In this document: piece by piece, positions 53,520 through 62,408 of the stretch
Layout of the letters: the number at the start of each line of letters is the position of its first letter
Position numbering within the stretch: position 1 is the first letter of the stretch
IMG/VR virus record: IMGVR_UViG_3300028800_000096
Location: 1 to 64,000 of that record
DNA: 64,000 bases
Source of the DNA: a virus
Reading direction: 5' to 3' (one strand)
Position numbers and translations under genes: made by a program
Notes under the pieces: generated by a model
Databases searched by the model: none
The model's input: only the letters and a program-made list of their open reading frames with translations
What the model was told of the DNA's origin: nothing

Positions 53520-55343
53520 ATGGCTGACGATTTCGGAGCATGGCTCGCAGGGCAGACCGCAAGTCTTGGCATTCCGAGATCCGCTCCGGTTCCGAAGAAT
53601 TTCCTGGATCAGGTTGCTACGCACCCATACGGGTATCTGAAGACCAATGCTGGCCATGAGACTAGTGAACCGACCTATCGCATGAGCATGGCCGATTATC
53701 GCGACGACAGCGCCGGAAACTACGGAACGTGGTCCAATCCTCAGGATCAGTCCTGGCCCGATTGGCTCAAGATGAAAGTTTCCGACGTTCAGGAAGGCGG
53801 CCGCAATGCTGAACTCAATGTGCTTTCGGCTCTGTCGCCCTATGGCAGCGAAGGGTGGCAAGTTCCCCCCGCCGTGCATGAGCCCGTCAATGCGTTGATG
53901 AGGCTGTTCGGCACGCCATCTAATCCAGGCACGTTCACCCAAGGACCGGATGCACCCGGCAACGCTGACGACATGCGGACGCTTCTGTTCTCGATGTACG
54001 GCGGCAACGCGCTGAACCCGGGAAGGATGTTTGAGGGCACGGCGGCGAAGGCGGCAGCAGCGCCAGATGCAGTGCGTGCCCTCCAAGACGCGGCACTAGC
54101 ATCAAAAGCAGATCGGCAGTTCCGCAAATCCATTGATACGGATTGGTATCACGCTGCGTGGCCAGATTTTCAACAGTTCAACGACCCAACCGACTATCTC
54201 GGTGTTCATGTTACGCGCCATCAGCCGACTGCGCTTGATTTCCAGGCGGAGCGCGGCGGTCCTCTCCTGAGAATGGATGCCCCGTTTCAGAAACCGTTCA
54301 CGATGCCGCCTGCTGACTCTCCTGCTTATGCGACGGCTCTCAGGGAGGCGCAGGATTTCCTACCGGGTTTCGATGGCACAAAGGAAAGCCTAGAACAGAA
54401 CGCAAAAGCCTTCCGGGACGCTCTGACGAGCCGGGGCTATGATTCGATCGTTTCTCAGGACGGTCGGTTACTCGACGACGCCTACGAGGCTATAGCACTC
54501 AATCCAAGATCGCTGAACGATGCAATTTACTCCGACACCGGTAAGCCCACGTTGATGGGTTCGGCTTTGGCGGGAGCAGAAAAAGCAAAAGCCCCAGACC
54601 GGAGCCTGGGGCTATCTTATGGCTCCCCATCCAAAGACGGAGCCTTGTCAACGGAGGCCGAAGCAACCGCGACACCCCTGCACTTTTCCGATGCAGCCTC
54701 CGCCCCACGCTCAAAGGTTCTAGCAGAGAACGGCGCGACGGAGGCCAACCTTGATAGCATTCGCAGCGAGGCGTTGCAAGCGTTCCGAAACGACATAGAC
54801 CGCAATGGATCAAGATATTTCGACGATTTCAGTCTTGCGGAAATACCCGGAAAGTTTGACGCATGGGGCGCTCCCGCTTGGGGCACCATCAGTCCTACGC
54901 AGCAAGAGCTTTTAACCACAAATTTCCTGTCCAACAATCATCCGGTATCGGCTCTAGGCGAAGCCCTGAACGCCGCGGCCCGTGCATCGGGTCGCGAACT
55001 TGATCTCATGCCCTACGGTAGTGCTCCTCTTTCTTCCAACTATGGCACGCTTCGAACACCTGCCGGAAACCAATATAAGGTCCGTGTCGCAGATCATGCA
55101 CGGACGTCAATGTTTCACGACGCGCCCGACTTCAACATCGCTCCGGGAGAAATGACGCCCGACGAATTCATCAACCTGCTGCCAACGCTTTATAGCGACA
55201 CAGGTAAGCCCTCCCTTATGGGAAGTGCGCTCTCACCCCAAGATCAAGACTTCGACCAAGAGCTAAAGGGAATTGCGAATAAGTACGGCATCCCGATTCA
55301 AGTCCAATCACCACAGCCACAGAACTACCTAGCCACACACTAG
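53520..55343 (+). CDS. large protein with ADP-ribosyltransferase-like region, upstream of terminase
   Basis: 607 residues after GGAGG. Residues about 206-336 show the order of ART-like domains of phage polyvalent proteins: DWYHAAWPDFQQF (WYHG-type NAD-binding start), YLGVHVTRHQPTALDF, then SRGYDSIVSQDG and DAYEAIALNPRSLNDA, which parallels the GYDGI...YVVFDPxxIKS end of that family. Residues 337-350 and 558-571 carry the duplicate YSDTGKP[TS]LMGSAL. It lies 21 bases before TerS, so it may be a virion-carried or early effector, compare T4 Alt. Catalysis unproven: His211 is present, the final Glu (Glu323) is probable. Confidence 0.6.
   Translation: MADDFGAWLAGQTASLGIPRSAPVPKNFLDQVATHPYGYLKTNAGHETSEPTYRMSMADYRDDSAGNYGTWSNPQDQSWPDWLKMKVSDVQEGGRNAELNVLSALSPYGSEGWQVPPAVHEPVNALMRLFGTPSNPGTFTQGPDAPGNADDMRTLLFSMYGGNALNPGRMFEGTAAKAAAAPDAVRALQDAALASKADRQFRKSIDTDWYHAAWPDFQQFNDPTDYLGVHVTRHQPTALDFQAERGGPLLRMDAPFQKPFTMPPADSPAYATALREAQDFLPGFDGTKESLEQNAKAFRDALTSRGYDSIVSQDGRLLDDAYEAIALNPRSLNDAIYSDTGKPTLMGSALAGAEKAKAPDRSLGLSYGSPSKDGALSTEAEATATPLHFSDAASAPRSKVLAENGATEANLDSIRSEALQAFRNDIDRNGSRYFDDFSLAEIPGKFDAWGAPAWGTISPTQQELLTTNFLSNNHPVSALGEALNAAARASGRELDLMPYGSAPLSSNYGTLRTPAGNQYKVRVADHARTSMFHDAPDFNIAPGEMTPDEFINLLPTLYSDTGKPSLMGSALSPQDQDFDQELKGIANKYGIPIQVQSPQPQNYLATH
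54579..54613 (-). terminator. leftward intrinsic terminator-like hairpin inside the ART-like gene
   Basis: AGCCCCAG (54590-54597) and CTGGGGCT (54606-54613) form a perfect 8-bp stem; on the minus strand it is followed by TTTTGCTTTTT. It is antisense to the gene and could stop leftward readthrough. Confidence 0.5.
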
Positions 55344-55364
55344 AGAGCCAAGAGAGGAAAAACG

Positions 55365-55880
55365 ATGGCACGGGCAAGAAAGGCCAAGCCAGCGGGTAAG
55401 GCAAAGAAATCAGCAAGCAGCAACCAGAAAGTAGGGCGTCCGTCTGAATTCAAGCCCGACTATTGCGAGCAAGTTGTGAAGCTTTGCCGCCTAGGAGCTA
55501 CGGATCAAGATATTGCCGAGTTTTTCAATGTATCAACTACAACAATAGATAATTGGAAGATCAGATATCCGGAATTTCTTGGGGCCGTTCGCGCAGGAAA
55601 GATCGAAGCGGACGTTCAGGTCGCCAATTCTCTGTTCAAAAAAGCCACTGGATACGTGGTCGAAGTTGAAAAAGTCGTTGGTCGCGCTGACGATCGCAAG
55701 ATCGTCAAGATGAACATCGCGATCGAGCCAGATACGCAAGCTTGTATGTTCTGGCTGAAGAACCGACGCAAAGATCAGTGGCGCGACAAGCAGGAAATCG
55801 ACGTCACCGTTATGAACCATGAGCAGGCTCTTGAGGCTCTGGAACAAGAGGCCAATGCAGACGTCACCCGCGTTCACTGA
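55365..55880 (+). CDS. terS: terminase small subunit
   Basis: 171 residues after AGAGAGG. A Lys/Ala-rich N-terminus (residues 1-25), then GRPSEFKPDYCEQVVKLCRL, GATDQDIAEFFNVSTTTIDNW, the helix-turn-helix of TerS, and a central helix (VQVANSLFKKATGYVVEVEK) for oligomerisation. It should recognise the packaging site. Overlaps the large subunit start. Confidence 0.88.
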   Translation: MARARKAKPAGKAKKSASSNQKVGRPSEFKPDYCEQVVKLCRLGATDQDIAEFFNVSTTTIDNWKIRYPEFLGAVRAGKIEADVQVANSLFKKATGYVVEVEKVVGRADDRKIVKMNIAIEPDTQACMFWLKNRRKDQWRDKQEIDVTVMNHEQALEALEQEANADVTRVH

Positions 55881-57462
55881 GCGCGAACTTAAACTGCGTC
55901 GGACCTTGCGAGATGATTTTGAGTCATACTCACGATCTTGCCTAAAGATCAGAACGAAGACCGGACAAACAACCCCACTGCTTTTAAATCGGTCGCAGCG
56001 TTATCTGCACGACAGGCTTGAGCAGCAGCGGCAGACCAAGGGGCGGGTTAGGGCTCTCGTCCTCAAGGGACGCCAGGTTGGGATATCCACCTACATCGGC
56101 GGGCGGTATTACTGGCGCACCACGCATGGCCGTGGTCTGAAGACGTTCATCTTGGCGCACCTTGATGATGCCTCGACGAATCTTTTCAACATGGCGAAGA
56201 GGTTTCACGATAACTGTCCGCCATTGTTAAAGCCTGAGACCGGCGCAGCGAATGCGAAGGAACTGAGCTTCCCGCGACTGGATAGTGGATATAAGGTTTC
56301 GACAGCCGGGAGCGCCGCAACGGGCCGCTCGGATACCCTGCAGCTTTTCCACGGAAGCGAGGTGGCCTTCTGGCCTGCGGCTGCTGACCATTTCGCGGGT
56401 GCTATGCAGGCCCTTGCCGACGCGCCGGGTACTGAATGCGTCCTGGAAAGTACTGCGAATGGAATCGGGAACACATTCCATTCTCTATGGAAATCTGCGG
56501 AGCGCGGCGACAGCGGTTTTGAGGCGATCTTCATTCCGTGGTTCTGGCATGAAGAATACATTCGGGAAGTGCCTGAGGATTGGCATCCGCCTGCGACGTT
56601 CGAGGATTACGCGGTCAATCATGGACTTACGAGAGAGCAAACGTACTGGGCTTTCGTTAAGAACCGAGACTTGGCGGTCAGCGCTGGCGGCAGCTTTGAC
56701 GAGATAAACTGGAAATTCATGCAGGAATATCCGGCGACCGCCGAAGAAGCCTTCCAGACATCAGGCGCTACGTCCTTTATCGCGCCGACGGTCGTTCTGA
56801 AAGCCCGCAAGACAACGACGGTCCAGCCATACGGGCCGATTGTTCTAGGAGTGGACCCGGCTCGAGGCGGTGGCGACAAGACGGCGATCATCGACCGGCA
56901 AGGGCGAGTCCTTGGCAAGAATGTCTGCGCGATCCTCGATCATAACGACCTGATGGCCACGGCCGGTGAAGTCGTTCGCTGTGTGCGCTGGTTCGGGAAG
57001 AAGGACCTGCGCAAGGTCATCATCGACACGACGGGCTTAGGGGCTGGGCTTTACGACCGGCTTCGAGAGCAGCTTGGCGACCTCATAATGGGCGTCAACT
57101 TCTCGTCTCGCGCTTTCAATCCGGATGGATACGTCAACCGCCGCGCTGAAATGTGGGACCTGATGCGCATGTGGTTCGATGATCCGGCCGGGGTTTTGGT
57201 TCCGGACAGCGATCAGTTTCAAGGCGACGTCTGCGCTCCGACACGCGGCAAGGGCGCGACACGTTTCGATAGCGCAGGTCGTTTGATCCTTGAGGACAAA
57301 GACCACATTCGGGATCGGCTAGGGTTTTCTCCTGATCTCGGAGACGCAGCAGCGCTGACGTTCGCGGTTGATATGGGAATGTTTCGAGACAATACCGCCA
57401 ATGACGACGAAGACAACGACATCAACTCACGTCACACACGCAGCGGCGTGACAGGATACTAA
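55855..57462 (+). CDS. terL: terminase large subunit
   Basis: 535 residues from ATG 55855. ATPase: LKGRQVGIST is the Walker A-like loop (GRQVGIS), with the following TFILAHLDDAST and ECVLESTANGIGN (motif III-type). The nuclease domain has GVDPARGGGDKTAII, VIIDTTGLGAGLYDRL and DLGDAAALTFAV with the three Asp of the RNase H fold. Together with TerS it packages DNA. Confidence 0.95.
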   Translation: MQTSPAFTERELKLRRTLRDDFESYSRSCLKIRTKTGQTTPLLLNRSQRYLHDRLEQQRQTKGRVRALVLKGRQVGISTYIGGRYYWRTTHGRGLKTFILAHLDDASTNLFNMAKRFHDNCPPLLKPETGAANAKELSFPRLDSGYKVSTAGSAATGRSDTLQLFHGSEVAFWPAAADHFAGAMQALADAPGTECVLESTANGIGNTFHSLWKSAERGDSGFEAIFIPWFWHEEYIREVPEDWHPPATFEDYAVNHGLTREQTYWAFVKNRDLAVSAGGSFDEINWKFMQEYPATAEEAFQTSGATSFIAPTVVLKARKTTTVQPYGPIVLGVDPARGGGDKTAIIDRQGRVLGKNVCAILDHNDLMATAGEVVRCVRWFGKKDLRKVIIDTTGLGAGLYDRLREQLGDLIMGVNFSSRAFNPDGYVNRRAEMWDLMRMWFDDPAGVLVPDSDQFQGDVCAPTRGKGATRFDSAGRLILEDKDHIRDRLGFSPDLGDAAALTFAVDMGMFRDNTANDDEDNDINSRHTRSGVTGY

Positions 57463-59448
57463 ATGGCATCAAAGCGCAGACCTAAATCGGCAAAGCCTGA
57501 AAAGCGGGTGAGTGCCGAGGTCGCCCTGCGTCAACTTCTGGACTGGGCCGACTCCATCAACGTGGCCGAAGACCTGGACGATGATATTATCTCGAACATC
57601 GGCGCCAAGGTCGTTTCGGAATTCAACATCGATTTAAGTTCCCGGTCGGAGTGGGAAGAAAAAGCCAAAAAGGCGCTTGACCGCGCTAAGATGAAGACCG
57701 TCGAAAAGACCTATCCGTTTCAGGGCGCTTCCAACGTCAAGTATCCATTATTGGCGACAGCAGCGCTTCAATTTGCCAGCAGGGCATATCCGGCCATCGT
57801 CGACGGTCAGAAGATCGTCAAGGGCCAGGTGATCGGGGATGACAGTGGAATACCGGTGCAAGGTCCGAACGGTCCCGCAGTAGACCCGCAGACCGGTCAG
57901 CCGCAATGGCAGGTTCCGCCGGGTGCCAAACGGGCTAAGGCCGAACGCATTTCAAAACACATGAGCTGGCAGCTCATTAACGAAATGCCGGAGTGGGAAG
58001 AAGACACAGATGCCCTGCTGCATCAGCTTCCGATCGTCGGCTGCGCGTTCCGCAAGGTCTGGTTTGATCCGACGCTCGGCCGAAACCGATCCGAGATGAT
58101 TTCCGGCATCGATTTTGTCGTCAATCAGAAAACCCGCTCCCTCGATACGGTTCCTCGGGGAACGCATTGCTACACCCTCTATCCCCACGAGATCGAGGAA
58201 CGTCAGGCCGATGGTGTGTTCCTTGATGTCGATGTTGGAGCTTCCGTTGGAACAGGGGATGACACCGACGCGCCGCATGAATTCCTCGAGCAGTTCCGCT
58301 ATCTCGATTTGAACGAAGATGGCCACCGCGAGCCTTGGATTGTCACGGTCCACAAACAAACTGGTAAGGTGCTGAGGATTGTTGCGAACTTCGATCCCGC
58401 AACCCTCGCGCTCAGGGATAACAAGCTCGCCCGCATTGCCCGTTACAACCTCTATGTCAAATATCCCTTCTTCCGCGATCCGGAAGGCGGGTTTTATGAC
58501 TTAGGGTTTGGCGAACTTCTCGAAACGCTTTCGGAAGTCATCGATTCTACCCTCAATCAAATGTTGGACGCCGGCCATCTGCAGAACGCCGGCGGCGGTT
58601 TCATCGGCTCGGGTCTGAGACTGAAGAAATCACAGCTTCGTTTTGCGCCGGGGCAATATCACGTCGTTGAAGCGCAAGGCGCGAAGATCCGCGAAGCCAT
58701 CTACAATATGGAGCACCCCGGCCCGAGTCCGGTTCTGTTCCAGTTGCTCGGAACGATGATAGAGTCCGGGAAAGAAATCGCCAACATCAAGGACATTCTG
58801 ACCGGCTCACAGAATTCCAACACGCCAGCAACGACAACTCTCGCGCTCGTTGAGCAGGGCATGAAGGTTTACACGTCGATTTACAAGCGCATCTATCGGT
58901 CGCTGAAAAAAGAATATGGGCTTCTGTTCGATCTCAACGCCAAGCACTTGGACGATAGGCAATATTTCACGGTGATGGACAGCCCTGAGGCGGTGGCGAA
59001 AGAAGATTACGACGCCAAGTCGTTCGATGTGTCGCCCGTGGCAGATCCGAATGTTGTGACGGACGCACAGAAGATGGCGCGGGCGCAGATTTACCTTCAA
59101 GTGGCTCAGGCTCCGCAGGTCAACGGCCACGAGGCCATGCGGCGGTTCTTTGAAGCAATGGGCGCCGAGGATATCGATGCGATCCTTCCGCCGCCTTCAG
59201 GTCCAAGCCCGGCAGATCAGTTGAAAATGCAGGAAGCAGCGGCGAGCACCGACGAGAAGAAAGCCAAGACCGAAAAGGCAACGCAGGAAGCCCGCAGGAC
59301 CGGCGCTGAAGCGACGATCATGGAAAACGCTGCCGCTAAAGATCAGCGCGTAACCGAAGCCTTGGATTTCTCGAAAGAATTGCAGAACGGCTTGCAAATG
59401 CTGATGAACCCGGGCCCGGCAGCCCCGACGCCTGAAAGAGTGCAATGA
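57463..59448 (+). CDS. portal protein, P22 type
   Basis: 661 residues, directly after TerL. The core has TYPFQGASNVKYPLLATAAL, AKAERISKHMSWQLINEM, HQLPIVGCAFRKVWFDPTLG and the later GSQNSNTPATTTLALVEQG, typical of P22 gp1-like portals, then an Ala/Glu-rich C-terminal coiled coil. The portal is the head gate through which DNA enters and leaves. Confidence 0.92.
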   Translation: MASKRRPKSAKPEKRVSAEVALRQLLDWADSINVAEDLDDDIISNIGAKVVSEFNIDLSSRSEWEEKAKKALDRAKMKTVEKTYPFQGASNVKYPLLATAALQFASRAYPAIVDGQKIVKGQVIGDDSGIPVQGPNGPAVDPQTGQPQWQVPPGAKRAKAERISKHMSWQLINEMPEWEEDTDALLHQLPIVGCAFRKVWFDPTLGRNRSEMISGIDFVVNQKTRSLDTVPRGTHCYTLYPHEIEERQADGVFLDVDVGASVGTGDDTDAPHEFLEQFRYLDLNEDGHREPWIVTVHKQTGKVLRIVANFDPATLALRDNKLARIARYNLYVKYPFFRDPEGGFYDLGFGELLETLSEVIDSTLNQMLDAGHLQNAGGGFIGSGLRLKKSQLRFAPGQYHVVEAQGAKIREAIYNMEHPGPSPVLFQLLGTMIESGKEIANIKDILTGSQNSNTPATTTLALVEQGMKVYTSIYKRIYRSLKKEYGLLFDLNAKHLDDRQYFTVMDSPEAVAKEDYDAKSFDVSPVADPNVVTDAQKMARAQIYLQVAQAPQVNGHEAMRRFFEAMGAEDIDAILPPPSGPSPADQLKMQEAAASTDEKKAKTEKATQEARRTGAEATIMENAAAKDQRVTEALDFSKELQNGLQMLMNPGPAAPTPERVQ

Positions 59449-59756
59449 ACAACCAGCCCCAGATTACCGAGGAAGACTTCTCGGCATGGAAGGATAACCC
59501 CATCACGCGGGCGGTGATTGATTATCTCGCGAGCCGCAAGGACATGGCCTACGGCATCTGGATGAGCCAGGTCCATGACACGCAGAGCACAAAAGATCAG
59601 GTCGAATTGTTGCGCGTCGAGTTACGAGCGAAGTTGGAGTTCATCGAGGACTTTATCGAGCTAAAGCTGGAGGACATTCAGGACAATGACACTGGAGCTA
59701 ACGTCGTTCCCATCGAGCCTGCCAAACGGACCGGCAAGCCCAATCGCACCCATTGA
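59445..59756 (+). CDS. small head-region protein, unknown
   Basis: 103 residues, overlapping the portal stop (ATGA). Acidic first half (QITEEDFSAWKDNPITRAVI, YLASRKDMAYGIW), coiled-coil second half. Found in this place in several P22-type phages. Its end overlaps the next gene by 71 bases. Confidence 0.6.
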   Translation: MNNQPQITEEDFSAWKDNPITRAVIDYLASRKDMAYGIWMSQVHDTQSTKDQVELLRVELRAKLEFIEDFIELKLEDIQDNDTGANVVPIEPAKRTGKPNRTH

Positions 59757-60138
59757 GGGGAAGAAGAAGCGCGGCCGTCCGGCCAAGGTCAAAACCGTTG
59801 ACCCCATGGAAAACGCATCAGGCATTCACCCGACAGAATTCAAGGTCGTGATCCTGCCGGATGAGGCGGAAGATTTCATCACGCTCGGTAATGGGCAGAA
59901 GCTCTACAAGCCGACCGATGTGGTTGATAAAGAAAAGCACGCATCACAGTCCGGGGTCATTATCGCGGTTTCGCCGCTGGCGTTCCGTTATGAGATTTGG
60001 CCGGAAGGATCGGAGCCGCCGAAGGTCGGGCAGAAAGCCCTCTACGCCAAATACGCGGGTATCGCGCGAAAAGGCAAGGACGGGAAAGAGTACCGCGTCA
60101 TGAATGACCGCGATGTCGTAGCGGTGCTGGAGGACTGA
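59686..60138 (+). CDS. GroES-like co-chaperonin in the head module
   Basis: 150 residues. A basic GKKKRGRPAKVKT-type N-terminal extension is followed by HPTEFKVVILPDEAEDFI, then the GroES-fold strands GQKLYKPTDVV, ASQSGVIIAVSPLAFRY, KVGQKALYAKYAGIARKG and NDRDVVAVLED, which parallels the end of Cpn10 proteins. It has about the size of T4 gp31 plus the extension. It should help fold the capsid protein with host GroEL. ATG preceded by CAGGACA. Confidence 0.78.
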   Translation: MTLELTSFPSSLPNGPASPIAPIEGKKKRGRPAKVKTVDPMENASGIHPTEFKVVILPDEAEDFITLGNGQKLYKPTDVVDKEKHASQSGVIIAVSPLAFRYEIWPEGSEPPKVGQKALYAKYAGIARKGKDGKEYRVMNDRDVVAVLED

Positions 60139-60168
60139 TCCGCGTTGATTATAAATTGAGTCAAACCG

Positions 60169-60195
60169 GCCCGCCAGCGAGCGGGCTTTTTTATT
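60169..60195 (+). terminator. intrinsic terminator after the co-chaperonin gene
   Basis: GCCCGC-CAGCGA-GCGGGC followed by TTTTTTATT. It separates portal-cochaperonin transcripts from scaffold and capsid genes, so the latter may depend on readthrough or a nearby start. Confidence 0.85.
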
Positions 60196-60212
60196 GAGCC
60201 AAGAGGCAAGCA

Positions 60213-61178
60213 ATGACAGTCGAAAACCAACTGGTCGTCGCACCGGATCCGGGCGGCGAAGGAAGCCCTGCGCCCGAAGCGATACAGACCGACAATGGCA
60301 CCGGTGCGGATGACGGTGCACCGCAAACCAAGGCCGTCAGCTATGAGACGGAATCGGAAGCCCGCGGCATGGGCTGGGTCCCGCAGGCTGAATGGCGCGG
60401 CGATCCCAAGGCATGGCGCCCCGCCGATGAATTCGTAACACGTGGCAAGGAAGTCCTGCCGATCGTGCGCTCTCAGTTGGACCGGGAACGCCGCAAGGTG
60501 CAGGATCTTGAAAGCAAGCTCAATGAGCTTCCGGGATCGATCGAGGCCAAATACGCCGATCGCTTCAAGCGCCTTGAAAAGATGAACACGGTGGCGCTGC
60601 AAAAGCAGGCCGATCAGATTTACCGACAGTTCGAAGAAAAGAAACGCGCCGCCGTCGAGGCCGCCGATCCTGCCGCCTACGATCGAGCATCAGAGGCGCA
60701 GCGCCAAGCCCTGGCCGATCTCTCGACCGATTACGAGTCACCGGCAGAAGTCGAAACAAAACCGGCGCCGCAGCCGCAGCAAAAGGCACCTCCGGAAGTG
60801 TCGGACTGGATCGACCGGAACAGCACGTGGTTTAACAAGGACCCGGTTTTGACCGCTGCGGCGTCGGCCTACCACGGCCAGCTTCTGAAAGACGTTCCAG
60901 GCATGGCCTTGGACCAGAACTTCCGCAAGGTCGATGAGTTCTTGCGCCAGAAGTTCCCCGAGAAATTCGGCATCGAACCGCAGACCCGAGCGCATGCTCC
61001 GCAGGTCGAGGGCGGCAGCGGACGTCAGGCTGCCGGCACAGGCAAGGCAAGAGGCTGGAACGAACTCCCTCCTGAGGCCGTGAAGGCGGGACAGAAATTC
61101 ATCGACCAGGGGCTTTACGGAACAGATCAGAAGAAAGCCCGCGACGAATACGCGAAAGATTATTGGAGCCAGGAATAG
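60213..61178 (+). CDS. scaffolding-like protein
   Basis: 321 residues, Glu/Ala/Lys rich. The first 60 residues are acidic and Gly-rich (EGSPAPEAIQTDNGTGAD), then ARGMGWVPQAEWRGDPKAWR, residues 100-190 a long coiled coil, and a basic C-terminal domain ending DEYAKDYWSQE. Composition and its place before the capsid gene fit a head scaffold. Confidence 0.75.
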   Translation: MTVENQLVVAPDPGGEGSPAPEAIQTDNGTGADDGAPQTKAVSYETESEARGMGWVPQAEWRGDPKAWRPADEFVTRGKEVLPIVRSQLDRERRKVQDLESKLNELPGSIEAKYADRFKRLEKMNTVALQKQADQIYRQFEEKKRAAVEAADPAAYDRASEAQRQALADLSTDYESPAEVETKPAPQPQQKAPPEVSDWIDRNSTWFNKDPVLTAAASAYHGQLLKDVPGMALDQNFRKVDEFLRQKFPEKFGIEPQTRAHAPQVEGGSGRQAAGTGKARGWNELPPEAVKAGQKFIDQGLYGTDQKKARDEYAKDYWSQE

Positions 61179-61182
61179 AGCC

Positions 61183-61701
61183 ATGAGCAAAGCACCCAAA
61201 GCAGCAGACATTATTGAGCAAGACAAGACCACCGATTCCGTTGGTAAGCGCATTGAAGAGATGCGCGCCAAGAGGAAAGAGCGCAGCGCCATGAGCGAGA
61301 CCGGCTTTCATCAGAAGCTATCGGTCCCGCAGAAGTTCCTCGACCCCCGGCTTCAGCATCGCTGGGTTGTCGATAGAGGAACGCGCGTCATCGAAATGGA
61401 GCAGAAGGGATATTTCCCTGTTTCCAGTGAATCTCTGGTCGACGATGACCGGAACTCAGGCATTGGGAGCGTGACACAGCGCGTAGCAAATTCGCGCACT
61501 ACAGAAGGTGGCCGCGTCGAGCACACGATCCTGATGGCAAAACCCAAGGAATTTTACGAGGAAGACAAAGCGAGAGAGATCGCAAAGATCAAGGCGGAAG
61601 AGTTGGCAATTACGCGCGGAGAGCGACGCGACGCTGATGGAAAGTCTGCCGAAGGCACATACGTTCCGTCAGGCGGGACGAGCATCAAGCACGGGGGCTG
61701 A
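61183..61701 (+). CDS. head-region protein, unknown
   Basis: 172 residues: SVGKRIEEMRAKRKERSAMS, then a WVVDRGTRVIEMEQKGYF region with a Gly-rich loop, and a helical KAREIAKIKAEELAITRGE end. Lies between scaffold and decoration gene; probably a head assembly protein. No family recognised. Confidence 0.6.
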   Translation: MSKAPKAADIIEQDKTTDSVGKRIEEMRAKRKERSAMSETGFHQKLSVPQKFLDPRLQHRWVVDRGTRVIEMEQKGYFPVSSESLVDDDRNSGIGSVTQRVANSRTTEGGRVEHTILMAKPKEFYEEDKAREIAKIKAEELAITRGERRDADGKSAEGTYVPSGGTSIKHGG

Positions 61702-61738
61702 TGTCCCTCGTAACTTCCATAATTATCGGAGAATTTAA

Positions 61739-62392
61739 ATGGCAAACGTTGATACGCCGATGGGGCTCCGGCCTCTTCGGCACAAGAGCGGTGCGCCTTA
61801 TAACGGCTCAGTGTCTCCCTACTACATTCCCTCAAGCTACAATACGGCCCTGTTTATCGGTGATCCCGTTGTCAAAACCGGAACATCGAATACCACAGGC
61901 ATTACCGTCCCTGGCGGAGGCTCTTTCAACGTCGGCACGCTGCCCGAGATCAACAAGACGGCAGCCGGTGACGTTGACGGTATGACCAAAGCGATTACCG
62001 GCGTCATCGTCGGCTTCTCGCCACTCCCGAGCAACTTGGACCTGAAGCACAACCCGGCCAGCACGGAACGCGTCGCGTACGTCTGTGATGACCCGGATGT
62101 CGTGTTCGAGATCCAGGCAGATGGCGCGGTCCCGGCAGCTTCGATGGGACTAAATGCCGTTCTGATCTACACGCACAGCGGTTCCGAAACGACCGGATTG
62201 TCGGGTGCAGAACTCGATACGACTTCTGACGCTCCAGCAGCCGACGCATCGAACCAGCTTCTTATCCTTCGTGCTGTGAATCGTGAAGACAACGACACGA
62301 CACTCACGCATGCGAAGGTTGAGGTCATGATCAACGCCCATACTGAGGGCTCAAGCTACACGACTGCCGGCAGCGGCACGCTCGGTATTTGA
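61739..62392 (+). CDS. capsid decoration / head structural protein
   Basis: 217 residues after GGAGAATTT. It opens MANVDTPMGLRPLRHKSGAP, a start shared by a common type of phage structural protein, followed by a beta-rich Ser/Thr/Gly body (GGSFNVGTLPEINKTAAGDV). Placed just before the major capsid gene, where decoration proteins lie. Role inferred. Confidence 0.75.
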   Translation: MANVDTPMGLRPLRHKSGAPYNGSVSPYYIPSSYNTALFIGDPVVKTGTSNTTGITVPGGGSFNVGTLPEINKTAAGDVDGMTKAITGVIVGFSPLPSNLDLKHNPASTERVAYVCDDPDVVFEIQADGAVPAASMGLNAVLIYTHSGSETTGLSGAELDTTSDAPAADASNQLLILRAVNREDNDTTLTHAKVEVMINAHTEGSSYTTAGSGTLGI

Positions 62393-62408
62393 TAGGAGGG
62401 CTTTCGAT

